From Microvirga arabica (GTDB lineage: Bacteria; Pseudomonadota; Alphaproteobacteria; Rhizobiales; Beijerinckiaceae): DNA of 64,000 nt. Of this stretch, positions 8,542-15,740 are shown piece after piece (position 1 is the first letter of the stretch; each line of letters begins with the position of its first letter). The translations under genes and the position numbers were made by a program. The notes beneath the pieces were generated by a model. It worked only from the letters and a program-made list of their open reading frames with translations. It was not told where the DNA came from and did not search any database. The stretch lies in the NCBI RefSeq assembly GCF_016811235.1, contig NZ_JAFBID010000028.1, positions 1 to 64,000 of the forward strand, written 5' to 3'.

Positions 8542-9825
8542 TCAGGCGGACACGGTCTGCAGGATTGTCTTGAACGCGTTGGTTCCCAGACCGAGACGAG
8601 CCGTGTCAACGACCGTTCGAATGTCCGCTTCGCCCTCGGCCGCCCACATGGCCCGGTAGCCGTTGGTCACCTTGCGCTGAATGACGGCGGGTCTGAGCGC
8701 GCGTTCGCAGGCATTGTTGGTCGCCTCCACCATGCCGGGCCAGTGGGCGAAGGTCAGAAGCTGATCACGGGCGCGCCGGACCTTGCTCTGAAGGTCGCGG
8801 GCGAGATCACAAGAGGTCGGCGCGGCCAGGATCGCGTCGAGACTGCGCTCCAGGGCTCGGCGCTTGCGGGCCAGGGTCGAGGCGGCCAGCGTTGCGACCT
8901 CCTCCGCCAGGGCAAAGGCCCGGTGCAGCCACAGCTTGAGGCGGGAGGGCAGGACATCCTCGCTCGCCTCATCGGCATAAGCAACGTCGCGGGCCAGATG
9001 GGCCAGGCAGGTCTGATGGGCATCGGCATGGCCCTGTTGGGCGCTGTAGCGGTCGGAGCACCAGACAGCAGGCCGGTGCCCGTCCATCATCGTCCGGACC
9101 ACGACGGCACCCCGGGGCACAGAGGCATGATGGACCACCGCCTCCGAGCAGCGAAACACCCAATGGTAGGCGTTGGAGCCTTCGATCCGGACGCCGGTCT
9201 CATCAGAAGCGATGGCCTTGGCTTGGCGCAACGCCGCGATGGCCCTGTCGCGCTCGGCCGCAAAGGCGCCCTGCGCCCGGCGCAGCAGGTTCATCAGGCC
9301 ACCCTGGCTGAGCGTCAGGCCGAACAGGTCGGCGAATGCGCTTTGCAACCGCTCGTACGACAGAGCCTGGAAGGTCTTGAGATAGGTCGCCACGGCATGG
9401 ATGCGCGGCCCGAACGGTGTCCCCTTGGCCGCCTCTGGCACGGGCGCAACGACCCGCATTCCACAGGTCGGACAGCGCACCGCCAGACGCCGATGGCGCT
9501 CGATCCACGGCTTGATCGCGGGCAGTTCGATCGTGTCGTGTTCGCTCACGGTCGCGGTCGGAAGATCGGTCGCCAGCCTGGTCCGGCAGCATGGGCAGTG
9601 GTCCGGCTGATGGTCGATGAGGCGATCCACATCTGGGCTCATGGCGCGGCTGTGCCCGTCATGGCCCGGCTTGGCGCCACCCGGCTTGGCCTGATCCCGA
9701 CGCTGCTTGCGATCGGTCGAGGGCGGCTTTGAGGATGTGCGCGAGGTCTTTTGCGGCCGCTGCAGCCGCAGCACCAGCTCAATCAGCTCTTCCTTGCTCA
9801 GACGCTCAAGATCGCTGCGGCCCAT
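8542..9825 (-). CDS. IS66-family transposase (TnpC type)
   Basis: This 427-residue transposase has an N-terminal coiled-coil and basic linker (TSRTSSKPPSTDRKQRRD), a zinc-finger pair (CPCC at 77-80 and CPTC at 118-121), and a DDE catalytic core with Asp208 (AIASDETGVRIEG), Asp258 (VWCSDRYSAQQ) and Glu374 (EATNNACERALRP). The C-terminal IRTVVDTARLG box of IS66 is also present. It appears intact. The ATG at 9825 lacks a strong ribosome-binding site. Confidence 0.93.
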   Translation of the reverse strand: MGRSDLERLSKEELIELVLRLQRPQKTSRTSSKPPSTDRKQRRDQAKPGGAKPGHDGHSRAMSPDVDRLIDHQPDHCPCCRTRLATDLPTATVSEHDTIELPAIKPWIERHRRLAVRCPTCGMRVVAPVPEAAKGTPFGPRIHAVATYLKTFQALSYERLQSAFADLFGLTLSQGGLMNLLRRAQGAFAAERDRAIAALRQAKAIASDETGVRIEGSNAYHWVFRCSEAVVHHASVPRGAVVVRTMMDGHRPAVWCSDRYSAQQGHADAHQTCLAHLARDVAYADEASEDVLPSRLKLWLHRAFALAEEVATLAASTLARKRRALERSLDAILAAPTSCDLARDLQSKVRRARDQLLTFAHWPGMVEATNNACERALRPAVIQRKVTNGYRAMWAAEGEADIRTVVDTARLGLGTNAFKTILQTVSA

Positions 9826-9860
9826 ACCAGCAGGGAATCAGCGAATCCCGCTTCGCGCAA

Positions 9861-9876
9861 GGGCCTGGGTAATTAC
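9861..9876 (-). repeat. Terminal inverted repeat of the IS66-family element
   Basis: Reverse complement of 8510-8525, perfect over 16 bases. Confidence 0.85.
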
Positions 9877-10177
9877 CTTGCTCGTCATCACCTAGCCTCC
9901 GGATTGCCTAACATATGCTAGGGCTTCAGCTGTAGGCGTCCTAGATTGCGAGAGGTAGGGTTTCCACCATGATATGAGTGTGGACGCCTGTCAGGCACAT
10001 CAACAATTTGGATTGGCGCTAGGCGGACAATCCAACCTGCGGCTTACAGGTTCTATAGGTCCAAAGAGGACCAGCAGCAGCCGCTACAGCCCAGTACAAG
10101 ATGTGGGGTGAGGTGAGGGGCGAGTGTCCGCAGTAGCGGCCAAATCACTTAAATATCAATGGCTTATGGGTGAATAG
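9877..10177. other. Gap between IS66 element and tRNA-Ser
   Basis: On the minus strand GGAGG, seven bases, then ATG (9886-9888) and MTSK run straight into the IS end, as if a gene start had been severed here; it does not join in frame with the beta-propeller gene. Otherwise I see nothing in about 300 bases. I found no second copy of the tRNA 3' end in the island. Confidence 0.45.
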
Positions 10178-10267
10178 TGGCGGAGGGAGCGGGATTCGAA
10201 CCCGCGATACGGTTTCCCGTATACACACTTTCCAGGCGTGCGCCTTCAACCACTCGGCCACCCCTCC
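10178..10267 (-). tRNA. tRNA-Ser (anticodon GGA)
   Basis: On the minus strand the sequence folds as a class II tRNA. The acceptor stem starts GGAGGGG and ends CTCCCTCC plus G and an encoded CCA at 10178-10180. The T arm is GGGTTCGAATCCC, the long variable arm is TATACGGGAAACCGTAT, and the anticodon GGA lies at 10231-10233. It decodes UCC/UCU serine codons. Its 3' end faces the IS-rich region 1-10177, the orientation expected if an integrase used it as an attachment site. Confidence 0.95.
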
Positions 10268-10471
10268 AGCGTGAGCCTGCTCGGCTCAGGAACCCTTGCC
10301 CGCCATCCGGCAGGCAGGTCAGGTTCTCCGCTTCATCTGCGGAGCGCCCGTGTATCGCTAAACCGGGGCAAAAGGCAAGACCGAACTTGTGGCAAATCAT
10401 CCGGAATCGCCTTTGCCATTGCGACAAAACAGACTAGATAATCTCCCCTCTGTTTGGAGAGGTATCCTCCC

Positions 10472-10792
10472 TTGAAGTTCTTAGCGCGTAGCCTTGGCCT
10501 TCTGCTGATTGCAGCAGGATTTGTTGGGTTGGTGATCGATGGAACACGGTCCATCGTCAACAATGCTGTATCGTTCGCCTCCCTTGGCAAAGTGGCCGGG
10601 GTCATCTTCCCTGGGAGCATGGCCGGTCTGGAGGGAGGCGTGACGCAGCGCGCCTATCCTTGGCTGTGGGAGCCAATCGCCACCTACGGTCTCCAGTTAC
10701 CCGCCTCGGTCACGGGCTTCGTCATCGGCGCACTTCTGCTGTGGTTGGGACAAAAACCCTTGGAGCCCATCGGCTATCTGGCTGAGCGCTAA
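10472..10792 (+). CDS. Small membrane protein of unknown function
   Basis: The product (106 residues) has two hydrophobic spans: about residues 6-22 (LLLIAAGFVGLVIDG) and 80-98 (VTGFVIGALLLWLGQKP). Between them is a soluble loop with GTRSIVNNAVSF. I recall similar proteins in Rhizobiales without an assigned role. I chose the TTG at 10472 because GGAGAGG lies nine bases before it; the frame is open a further 18 bases to another TTG at 10454. It stands alone between the tRNA and msrA. Confidence 0.6.
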   Translation: MKFLARSLGLLLIAAGFVGLVIDGTRSIVNNAVSFASLGKVAGVIFPGSMAGLEGGVTQRAYPWLWEPIATYGLQLPASVTGFVIGALLLWLGQKPLEPIGYLAER

Positions 10793-10878
10793 ACCTCTCA
10801 CGGCAAGGTGAGGCAGGCGGCCCCTCCCATCAGAAGAGGGCGATGATTACATAAGCGGGGTCACGCGAGGGATCCCCC

Positions 10879-11538
10879 ATGTTCAGCTTCCGCAAACGCA
10901 CCGACCTGCCGCAAGCCGCCGAGGCCCTGCCGGGCCGGTCCAGCCCCATTCCAACCGCCGAGCGGCATTTCATCAATGGCCGTCCGCTGCTGCCGCCCTA
11001 TCCGGATGGCATGGAGAAGGCTGTTTTTGGTCTCGGCTGCTTCTGGGGCGCGGAGCGCAAGTTCTGGCAGATGGGCGACGGCATATGGATCACGGCTGCG
11101 GGATACGCCGCCGGCATCACGCCGAACCCGACCTACGAGGAGGTCTGTTCAGGCCTCACCGGCCACAACGAGGTGGTGCTGGTGGTGTTCGACCCGAAGG
11201 TGATCTCCTACGACGCCCTGCTGAAGACCTTCTGGGAGAACCATGATCCGACCCAGGGCATGCGCCAGGGCAATGACGTCGGCACCCAGTACCGCTCCGG
11301 GATCTATGTGTTCAACGAGGATCAGCGAAACGCCGCCGAGGCCTCCAAGGCCGCCTATGCCCAGGCGCTCGCCGCCAAGGGCTATGGCCCGGTCACGACC
11401 GAGATCTTGGAGACAGGCCCGTTCTACTTTGCCGAGGACTATCACCAGCAATACCTGGCCAAGAATCCGAACGGCTATTGCGGCCTGGGCGGCACCGGCG
11501 TGTCATGCCCCATCGGCGTGGGTGTCGCGGCCGAGTAA
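10879..11538 (+). CDS. msrA: Peptide-methionine (S)-S-oxide reductase MsrA
   Basis: MsrA reduces the S-epimer of methionine sulfoxide in oxidised proteins, drawing electrons from thioredoxin. The active-site motif [10 protein letters not shown] has Cys54; further family motifs are [44 protein letters not shown] and YHQQYL. The C-terminal Cys pair ([11 protein letters not shown]) supplies resolving cysteines. At 219 residues it is the long form with an N-terminal extension, [14 protein letters not shown] preceding the core. It is followed by a strong terminator at 11563-11606, hence probably monocistronic. Confidence 0.95.
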   Translation: MFSFRKRTDLPQAAEALPGRSSPIPTAERHFINGRPLLPPYPDGMEKAVFGLGCFWGAERKFWQMGDGIWITAAGYAAGITPNPTYEEVCSGLTGHNEVVLVVFDPKVISYDALLKTFWENHDPTQGMRQGNDVGTQYRSGIYVFNEDQRNAAEASKAAYAQALAAKGYGPVTTEILETGPFYFAEDYHQQYLAKNPNGYCGLGGTGVSCPIGVGVAAE

Positions 11539-11562
11539 GCCGCTTTATCCTCGTCAAGACAC

Positions 11563-11606
11563 AAGAGAGCGGTTCGCTTCCGGCAGGGGCGAGCCGCTCT
11601 CTTTTT
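11563..11606 (+). terminator. Rho-independent terminator of msrA
   Basis: A 13-bp stem (11565-11577 with 11589-11601, one G:T pair) is followed by T residues at 11602-11606. It lies 25 bases after the msrA stop and also separates msrA from the convergent mepA. Confidence 0.85.
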
Positions 11607-11610
11607 CAAT

Positions 11611-12531
11611 TCAGGGCCCGTCGGGCGCCGCGAGAACGCTCCGGCACTCGTTGGGCAACTGCGCCATGGTCAGGGGCGGGCGTGGCTTGCCCGGCTTCGG
11701 GTTCAGCATCTGGGGCGTGAACCAGCCCGCAAGCTCCGTGCCGCAGCCGTCGCCGCCGGGGGGCGGGTCCTGATCCGAGCATCCTGCGCTGCCGGCTGGG
11801 CAGGCAAGGCGGATATGGAAATGATAGTTGTGGCCCCACATGGGCCGCACCTTGGTCAGCCAGCCGCGGTCCGCGCCCGCCTCGCGGCAGAGGGCTTTCT
11901 TGATGGCGGGGTTCACGAAGATCCGGGCAACGCTTCTTTCCTGCGCGGCGGCGCGAATGAGAGCGGTGTGCTGGGGTGTCCAGCGGTTCGGATCCACGTC
12001 GAGCCAGTCGTCGCGCACCACGTTGGTGGCCGACATCTCCTCGCGCTCAATCCGGCTCAGGCGGCGGTTGGGCATGGGGGTAAGCCAGATATCCGCATCG
12101 AGGCCGATCTGGTGCGAGGCGTGGCCCGTGATCATGGGCCCGCCGCGCGGCTGCGAGATATCGCCGACGAGAATCCCCGGCCATCCATTGACGGAGGGAA
12201 GCCGCGTGGCGAACCTCTTCAGGAAATCGATCAGCTGCGGATGGCCCCAATTGCGGTTGCGGGACAGGCGCATGACCTGCCAGTTCTCGCCATCCACCGG
12301 GATCGCCTCAGCGCCTGCAACGCAGCCACGGGCATAGCCGCCGATGGAGCGCGGCCGAAGATCGGCCGGCGTGGTGCGGCGGCCGAAGAGCTCTTTGGCG
12401 GCGAGCCTAGGGTCATCCGGGTTGGCCAGCGGGGCTAAGGGCTTCGGGTTCAGGGTGCCCTTGTCCTGCGCGGCGGCGGAGCCGCCGATGACGAGGGCAA
12501 GCGTGATGGCGGAGAAGCGAATCGGGTTCAT
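11611..12531 (-). CDS. mepA: Penicillin-insensitive murein endopeptidase MepA
   Basis: MepA is a periplasmic zinc LAS-type peptidase that cuts D-Ala-mDAP cross-links in peptidoglycan. A signal peptide (ALVIGGSAAAQD) is followed by the M74 family motifs: GHASHQIGLDADIW with His140 and Asp147 as metal ligands, and MWGHNYHFHIRLACP with His239 as the third. The C-terminus carries paired cysteines (CPAGSAGC and DGCG). The 306-residue length is usual for the family. It is convergent with msrA and shares its terminator region. Confidence 0.93.
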   Translation of the reverse strand: MNPIRFSAITLALVIGGSAAAQDKGTLNPKPLAPLANPDDPRLAAKELFGRRTTPADLRPRSIGGYARGCVAGAEAIPVDGENWQVMRLSRNRNWGHPQLIDFLKRFATRLPSVNGWPGILVGDISQPRGGPMITGHASHQIGLDADIWLTPMPNRRLSRIEREEMSATNVVRDDWLDVDPNRWTPQHTALIRAAAQERSVARIFVNPAIKKALCREAGADRGWLTKVRPMWGHNYHFHIRLACPAGSAGCSDQDPPPGGDGCGTELAGWFTPQMLNPKPGKPRPPLTMAQLPNECRSVLAAPDGP

Positions 12532-12638
12532 GCAGGAAGGCTAACCCGCATCCCACGACTTCGGAACGTGCCGACGGCGGCCATCTTGTCGCTCTTCAAA
12601 AGGAAGGGCCGGATGCGAGATCCGGCCCCTTTGTGCGG

Positions 12639-13799
12639 TCAGTGCCGCGGCTGCGGGCGGCCCTCGTAGGGACCGCGCTGGCTCACATGGCCGGGGCCGA
12701 GCGTGCGCTTGTCGTGACCGTTGCCGGTGCGCCGCATGGTGGGCTGGTAGCGCGGCGTCGGGCGCTTGGCCTGGCGCCGGCGCTGTCCGCCGCTTAGGGA
12801 CGGGATGAACAGCGCCGCGATGCCGGCGGCGACACCGGCCAGAACGGCCGCCGTCACGAACGGATGAAGCTGCGCCTCGAGGAGGAAGCTCGTCTTGCGC
12901 GGCTCGCCGGGCAGGGACGAGTACATGTCGCCATCCTCACGGGCCTCATAGAGATTGTCGCGCATGCCGGAGCGTTCCGGCTGATCCGTCGTTTGGGATC
13001 CGTAGCCCGTCCATTCCATCGCCTTGTCGACGAGGCGCGGCGCCACCTTGCCCATGGCGCCGATCACCCAGCCGCCGAACCCGACTGTGATCTCACGCCG
13101 CTGATGCTCGGCCGCGAACATGATCGCCTTGCCCACAAGATGCGGATCGTAGGCCGGCGGAGGAACGGCGTTGTTGTGGTCGAGGTAGTTGCGGGCATGT
13201 TCGACATAGGGCGTGTCGATGGAAGACGGCTTGATCAGGGTCACGGCGATCGGGGCGCCCTGGTTTTCCAATTCCATGCGCAGGCCGTCGGTAAAGGCCT
13301 TCACCGCATGCTTAGAGGCGGAATACTGCGTCTGCAGGATCATGGTCCGCTCGGACAGGACGCTGCCCACATTGATGATGGTGCCGCCGCGGCGGCGCAT
13401 GTGGTCGGCAGCGATCATGGAGCCGTTGACGACACCCCAATAGTTCACGTCGAAGAGCTGGCGCTGGTCCTCCATGGGGATCTCATTGAGGTTACCGTAC
13501 AGCGCAACCGCCGCGTCGTTCACCCAGGTGTCGAAGCCGCCGAAGGTGTCGATAGCCGTGCGCGCCACGCGCTCCAGATCCTCCCGCTTGCTGACATCCG
13601 CCGCCACCGCAATGGCACGGGTGCGCCCATGGCTGAGCTCATCGGCGATCTTGCGCAGAGCCTCCTCGTTGCGGGCCACAAGAACGAGGCCCCTGGCGCC
13701 GCGCTCGGCGAACAGATGCGCTGTTGCAAGTCCGATGCCGCTGGATGCGCCGGTGATGACGATGACCTGCTCCTCAACCGGCTTCTGGCGAACCGCCAT
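12639..13799 (-). CDS. SDR-family oxidoreductase with a C-terminal tail
   Basis: A 386-residue NAD(P)-dependent short-chain dehydrogenase. The cofactor loop is TGASSGIG (about residues 14-21), NDAA near 93, the catalytic Ser in INVGSVLSE and YSASK (Tyr-x-x-x-Lys). After the Rossmann domain comes a 130-residue extension with one membrane span (PFVTAAVLAGVAAGIAALFI) and a basic Arg-rich tail, so it may be membrane-tethered. I chose the ATG at 13799: an EcfG-type promoter at 13843-13867 and ribosome-binding site GAGGGAGA lie upstream, whereas the more distal start at 13844 would lie inside the promoter. Substrate unknown. Confidence 0.85.
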   Translation of the reverse strand: MAVRQKPVEEQVIVITGASSGIGLATAHLFAERGARGLVLVARNEEALRKIADELSHGRTRAIAVAADVSKREDLERVARTAIDTFGGFDTWVNDAAVALYGNLNEIPMEDQRQLFDVNYWGVVNGSMIAADHMRRRGGTIINVGSVLSERTMILQTQYSASKHAVKAFTDGLRMELENQGAPIAVTLIKPSSIDTPYVEHARNYLDHNNAVPPPAYDPHLVGKAIMFAAEHQRREITVGFGGWVIGAMGKVAPRLVDKAMEWTGYGSQTTDQPERSGMRDNLYEAREDGDMYSSLPGEPRKTSFLLEAQLHPFVTAAVLAGVAAGIAALFIPSLSGGQRRRQAKRPTPRYQPTMRRTGNGHDKRTLGPGHVSQRGPYEGRPQPRH

Positions 13800-13818
13800 G
13801 GCAATCTCCCTCATATCC

Positions 13819-13840
13819 TCAACGTTTCCGGAAACGTTGA
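13819..13840. promoter_or_regulatory. Perfect 22-bp palindrome upstream of the SDR gene
   Basis: The core AACGTTTCCGGAAACGTT is exactly self-complementary and extends two bases on each side. It lies between the -10 box and the start codon of the SDR gene, over the expected transcription start. It may be an operator or a 5'-UTR hairpin; no regulator is identified. Confidence 0.6.
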
Positions 13841-13842
13841 TC

Positions 13843-13867
13843 AACGTGAGGGCGGTGAGGGGGTTCC
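13843..13867 (-). promoter_or_regulatory. EcfG-type general-stress promoter of the SDR gene
   Basis: On the minus strand GGAACC (13862-13867) is followed, 15 bases later, by CGTT (13843-13846). Counted as GGAAC-N16-CGTT this equals the consensus of the alphaproteobacterial general-stress sigma factor EcfG. The SDR start codon is 44 bases downstream. Confidence 0.75.
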
Positions 13868-13923
13868 TACGGCAGCGCTTCGCTCAGGAGCAAAGCCTTG
13901 GAAAGCCTGGAGAAGAGCCGCAC

Positions 13924-13949
13924 GGAACCGGGTTTTCAACCCGAGCGTT
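13924..13949 (+). promoter_or_regulatory. EcfG-type general-stress promoter of the PRC-barrel gene
   Basis: GGAACC (13924-13929), 16 bases, CGTT (13946-13949), i.e. GGAAC-N17-CGTT. The PRC-barrel start codon lies 31 bases further. Together with the minus-strand promoter at 13843-13867 it forms a divergent pair. Confidence 0.8.
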
Positions 13950-13979
13950 GCCTTAGGATCTCACACACGAAGGAGCGAG

Positions 13980-14393
13980 ATGATGCAGACGACGGCACAG
14001 AGCGGTGACGTTCGCGAAACCCAGAGCCTGATCGCCAGCGACAAGGTCGAGGGAACGCCCGTCCGCCGCTCGGACGGTGAGAAGATCGGGACGATCGAGC
14101 GCGTGATGATCGAGAAGCGGTCCGGCAAGGTGGCCTATGCGGTTATGAGCTTCGGCGGCTTCATGGGTCTCGGCGAGGAGTACTACACGCTTCCCTGGGG
14201 CGTCCTGAAGTACAACACGGAGCTCGATGCTTACGAGCTGAACCTCAACGAGGATCAGCTGCGCGGTGCTCCCCGGCGCAGTGCGGAAGGGCACGATGCC
14301 TCCTACGACCGGGAATGGGAGGAGCACGTCCACCGCTACTACAATGCTACTCCTTATTGGGGTGCCAGCGACCCGATGAGCACGGGCCGGTAA
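13980..14393 (+). CDS. PRC-barrel domain protein
   Basis: A 137-residue soluble protein with a PRC-barrel beta-barrel fold at about residues 20-90: SDKVEGTPVRRSDGEKIGTI, KRSGKVAYAVMSFGGFMGLG and YYTLPWGVLKYN are its typical strands. PRC barrels often mediate protein-protein or RNA contacts; single-domain forms like this are frequent among general-stress genes of alphaproteobacteria. The ATG at 13980 is preceded by AAGGAG. The frame is open much further upstream, but that part lies antisense to the SDR gene and upstream of the EcfG promoter, so it is not coding. The C-terminus is acidic/aromatic (HRYYNATPYWG). Confidence 0.88.
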   Translation: MMQTTAQSGDVRETQSLIASDKVEGTPVRRSDGEKIGTIERVMIEKRSGKVAYAVMSFGGFMGLGEEYYTLPWGVLKYNTELDAYELNLNEDQLRGAPRRSAEGHDASYDREWEEHVHRYYNATPYWGASDPMSTGR

Positions 14394-14415
14394 TCAGTCT
14401 CCAACCCGGACAAAA

Positions 14416-14447
14416 GAAATCGCCCGGTTTTCACCGGGCGATTTTTT
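14416..14447. terminator. Bidirectional terminator
   Basis: A 10-bp stem AATCGCCCGG / CCGGGCGATT flanked by an A-run on the left and TTTTTT on the right, between the convergent PRC-barrel and histone-like genes. It should work for both. Confidence 0.85.
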
Positions 14448-14503
14448 ATGCGCACGCGCCGGACGATAGGGAAACCTATCCCGGCGCGTGCCGCATGGGC
14501 GTC

Positions 14504-15169
14504 TTAGCGCCTGGACTTCGACGGGCTCTTGCGGGAGCTCGACGAGCGGGAGCTGGACGAGCGCTTGGCGACCTTGCCCGACTTCTTCGTGGAAGAAGTG
14601 CGGCTCGAAGCAGCGGCAGCGCGCTTGGGCGCCGACTTGGAGCTGCTGCGCGACTTGGACGCCGAGCTGCGGGACGAGGACTTCACCGCACCGCGGCTGG
14701 AGCTGCGCGAAGCTGTCTTCTTGGCCGAAGAACGCGATGCGCCCGAACGAGCCGACGAGGACTTGCGGGAAGCCGACGAGCTCGACTTGGCCGAAGCCTT
14801 CTTGGCGGTCGTCTTCTTGGCAGTGGTCTTCTTAGCAGCCGTCTTCTTGGCGGTGGTCTTCTTGGCCGCCGACTTGGCGGAAGACTTTGCCGAGGTCTTC
14901 TTCGCGGTGGTCTTCTTAGCAGCCGTCTTCTTCGCCGTGGACTTCTTGGCGCCGGACTTGGCCGAGGACTTCGAGGCCGACTTCGAGGTCGACTTCGCAG
15001 CCGTCTTCTTGGCCGTCGTCTTCTTGGCGCCCGAGCTCTTCGAGCCCGACTTCTTGGTGCTGGACGAGCCGCTGCGCGAGCTGCTCTTCTTCGTGGACTT
15101 CTTGGTGCTGGTCGCACCGGTGTCACCCGTGAACAGCATCGTCAGCGGGTTCTTGGTATCTGTCGGCAT
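14504..15169 (-). CDS. Histone H1-like Lys/Ala/Ser-rich DNA-binding protein
   Basis: A 221-residue, highly basic, low-complexity protein. After a short unique N-terminus (MPTDTKNPLTMLFTGDTG) come repeats of the AKKTTAKKTAAK type (about residues 45-130), resembling the C-terminal tail of eukaryotic histone H1 and bacterial HctB/AlgP-like proteins, and then a Ser/Arg-rich tail. It should bind and compact DNA. The ATG at 15169 follows AAGGAGG by five bases, and an EcfG-type promoter lies at 15219-15243, so it is probably made in stationary phase or stress. Internal repeats make the length prone to variation. Confidence 0.85.
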   Translation of the reverse strand: MPTDTKNPLTMLFTGDTGATSTKKSTKKSSSRSGSSSTKKSGSKSSGAKKTTAKKTAAKSTSKSASKSSAKSGAKKSTAKKTAAKKTTAKKTSAKSSAKSAAKKTTAKKTAAKKTTAKKTTAKKASAKSSSSASRKSSSARSGASRSSAKKTASRSSSRGAVKSSSRSSASKSRSSSKSAPKRAAAASSRTSSTKKSGKVAKRSSSSRSSSSRKSPSKSRR

Positions 15170-15218
15170 TGCCGCCTCCTTCAAGGGCCTTCGCGTGCAA
15201 CCGTCACGCTTGCAAGGC

Positions 15219-15243
15219 AACGTCGTTATACCAAGGCGGTTCC
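15219..15243 (-). promoter_or_regulatory. EcfG-type general-stress promoter of the H1-like gene
   Basis: On the minus strand GGAACC (15238-15243), 15 bases, CGTT (15219-15222): GGAAC-N16-CGTT. It lies 50 bases before the start codon at 15169. It is the third such promoter within 1.4 kb. Confidence 0.8.
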
Positions 15244-15740
15244 GAATAACGGAAAGTGTAGACAGTAGAACGCGCACTTTTTCTGTGGATATGTTGCTCA
15301 ACGATGCTCTCTTCACTTGCCGATGCAAGACTCAATATCGGGTGCAGGATGAGTGAGTTAGAGTCGCTTGCAGAGAGGACGCGGCATGGTCAATCAACCC
15401 GGATGGCCGTCGCATACTGTCGAAAAATCCATTTATCATCAGACGCTTATATGATGCCAAAAGTTGATCTTATACACCATGCGAGTATTCGAACATCTTC
15501 AAGAACGTTCAACATCGCGGTGCAATCCTCCTCACCTGGAGAGGGAAGATCAGGGCCTTTCACGAGCCCGATGCCATGCTCCGACGCAACGCGAAAAAAT
15601 CGTCTCTTCGGCATGACGTTCGAGATGGAAGCGACGGTTTGAGTCGAGAATCATGTTCGATGACTTATCGCGCGGGGTGTTGTCTGCCGACTTGAAGGCG
15701 ATCACTCGTGCGCGCCTTGGTCGCTGGAGGTCTCGTGTCG
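15244..15740. other. Gap without a supported gene
   Basis: About 500 bases with locally lower GC (15400-15520). A plus-strand frame (15304-15642) has no family signature and no ribosome-binding site. The stretch presumably carries the promoter of the DMT transporter gene, but I see no clear boxes. Confidence 0.4.

Larger units (their letters stand above)
8510..9876 (-). mobile_element. IS66-family element with a single transposase gene
   Basis: The 1367-bp element is bounded by perfect 16-bp inverted repeats that begin GTAA, as is usual in the IS66 family. It has only the tnpC-type transposase and lacks tnpA and tnpB, as in the ISBst12 group. The 8 bases on either side (8502-8509 and 9877-9884) are not duplicated, so it has no visible target-site duplication and may have arrived by recombination. 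Confidence 0.85.

Noticed and set aside
12864-13979. An N-terminal extension of the PRC-barrel frame
   Set aside because: It lies upstream of the EcfG promoter and antisense to the SDR gene; the ATG at 13980 has its own ribosome-binding site.
14700-15060. Regular short repeats that might suggest a CRISPR array
   Set aside because: The periodicity comes from codons for Lys-Lys-Thr-Ala; there are no unique spacers and no cas genes.
14529-15356. A 275-codon Leu/Phe/Val/Glu-rich frame opposite the H1-like gene
   Set aside because: It mirrors the Lys/Ala/Ser repeats codon by codon, and the H1-like frame has an EcfG promoter and a perfect ribosome-binding site.
15304-15642. A 112-codon plus-strand frame between the H1-like and DMT genes
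   Set aside because: No ribosome-binding site or family; it begins inside the upstream region of the H1-like gene.
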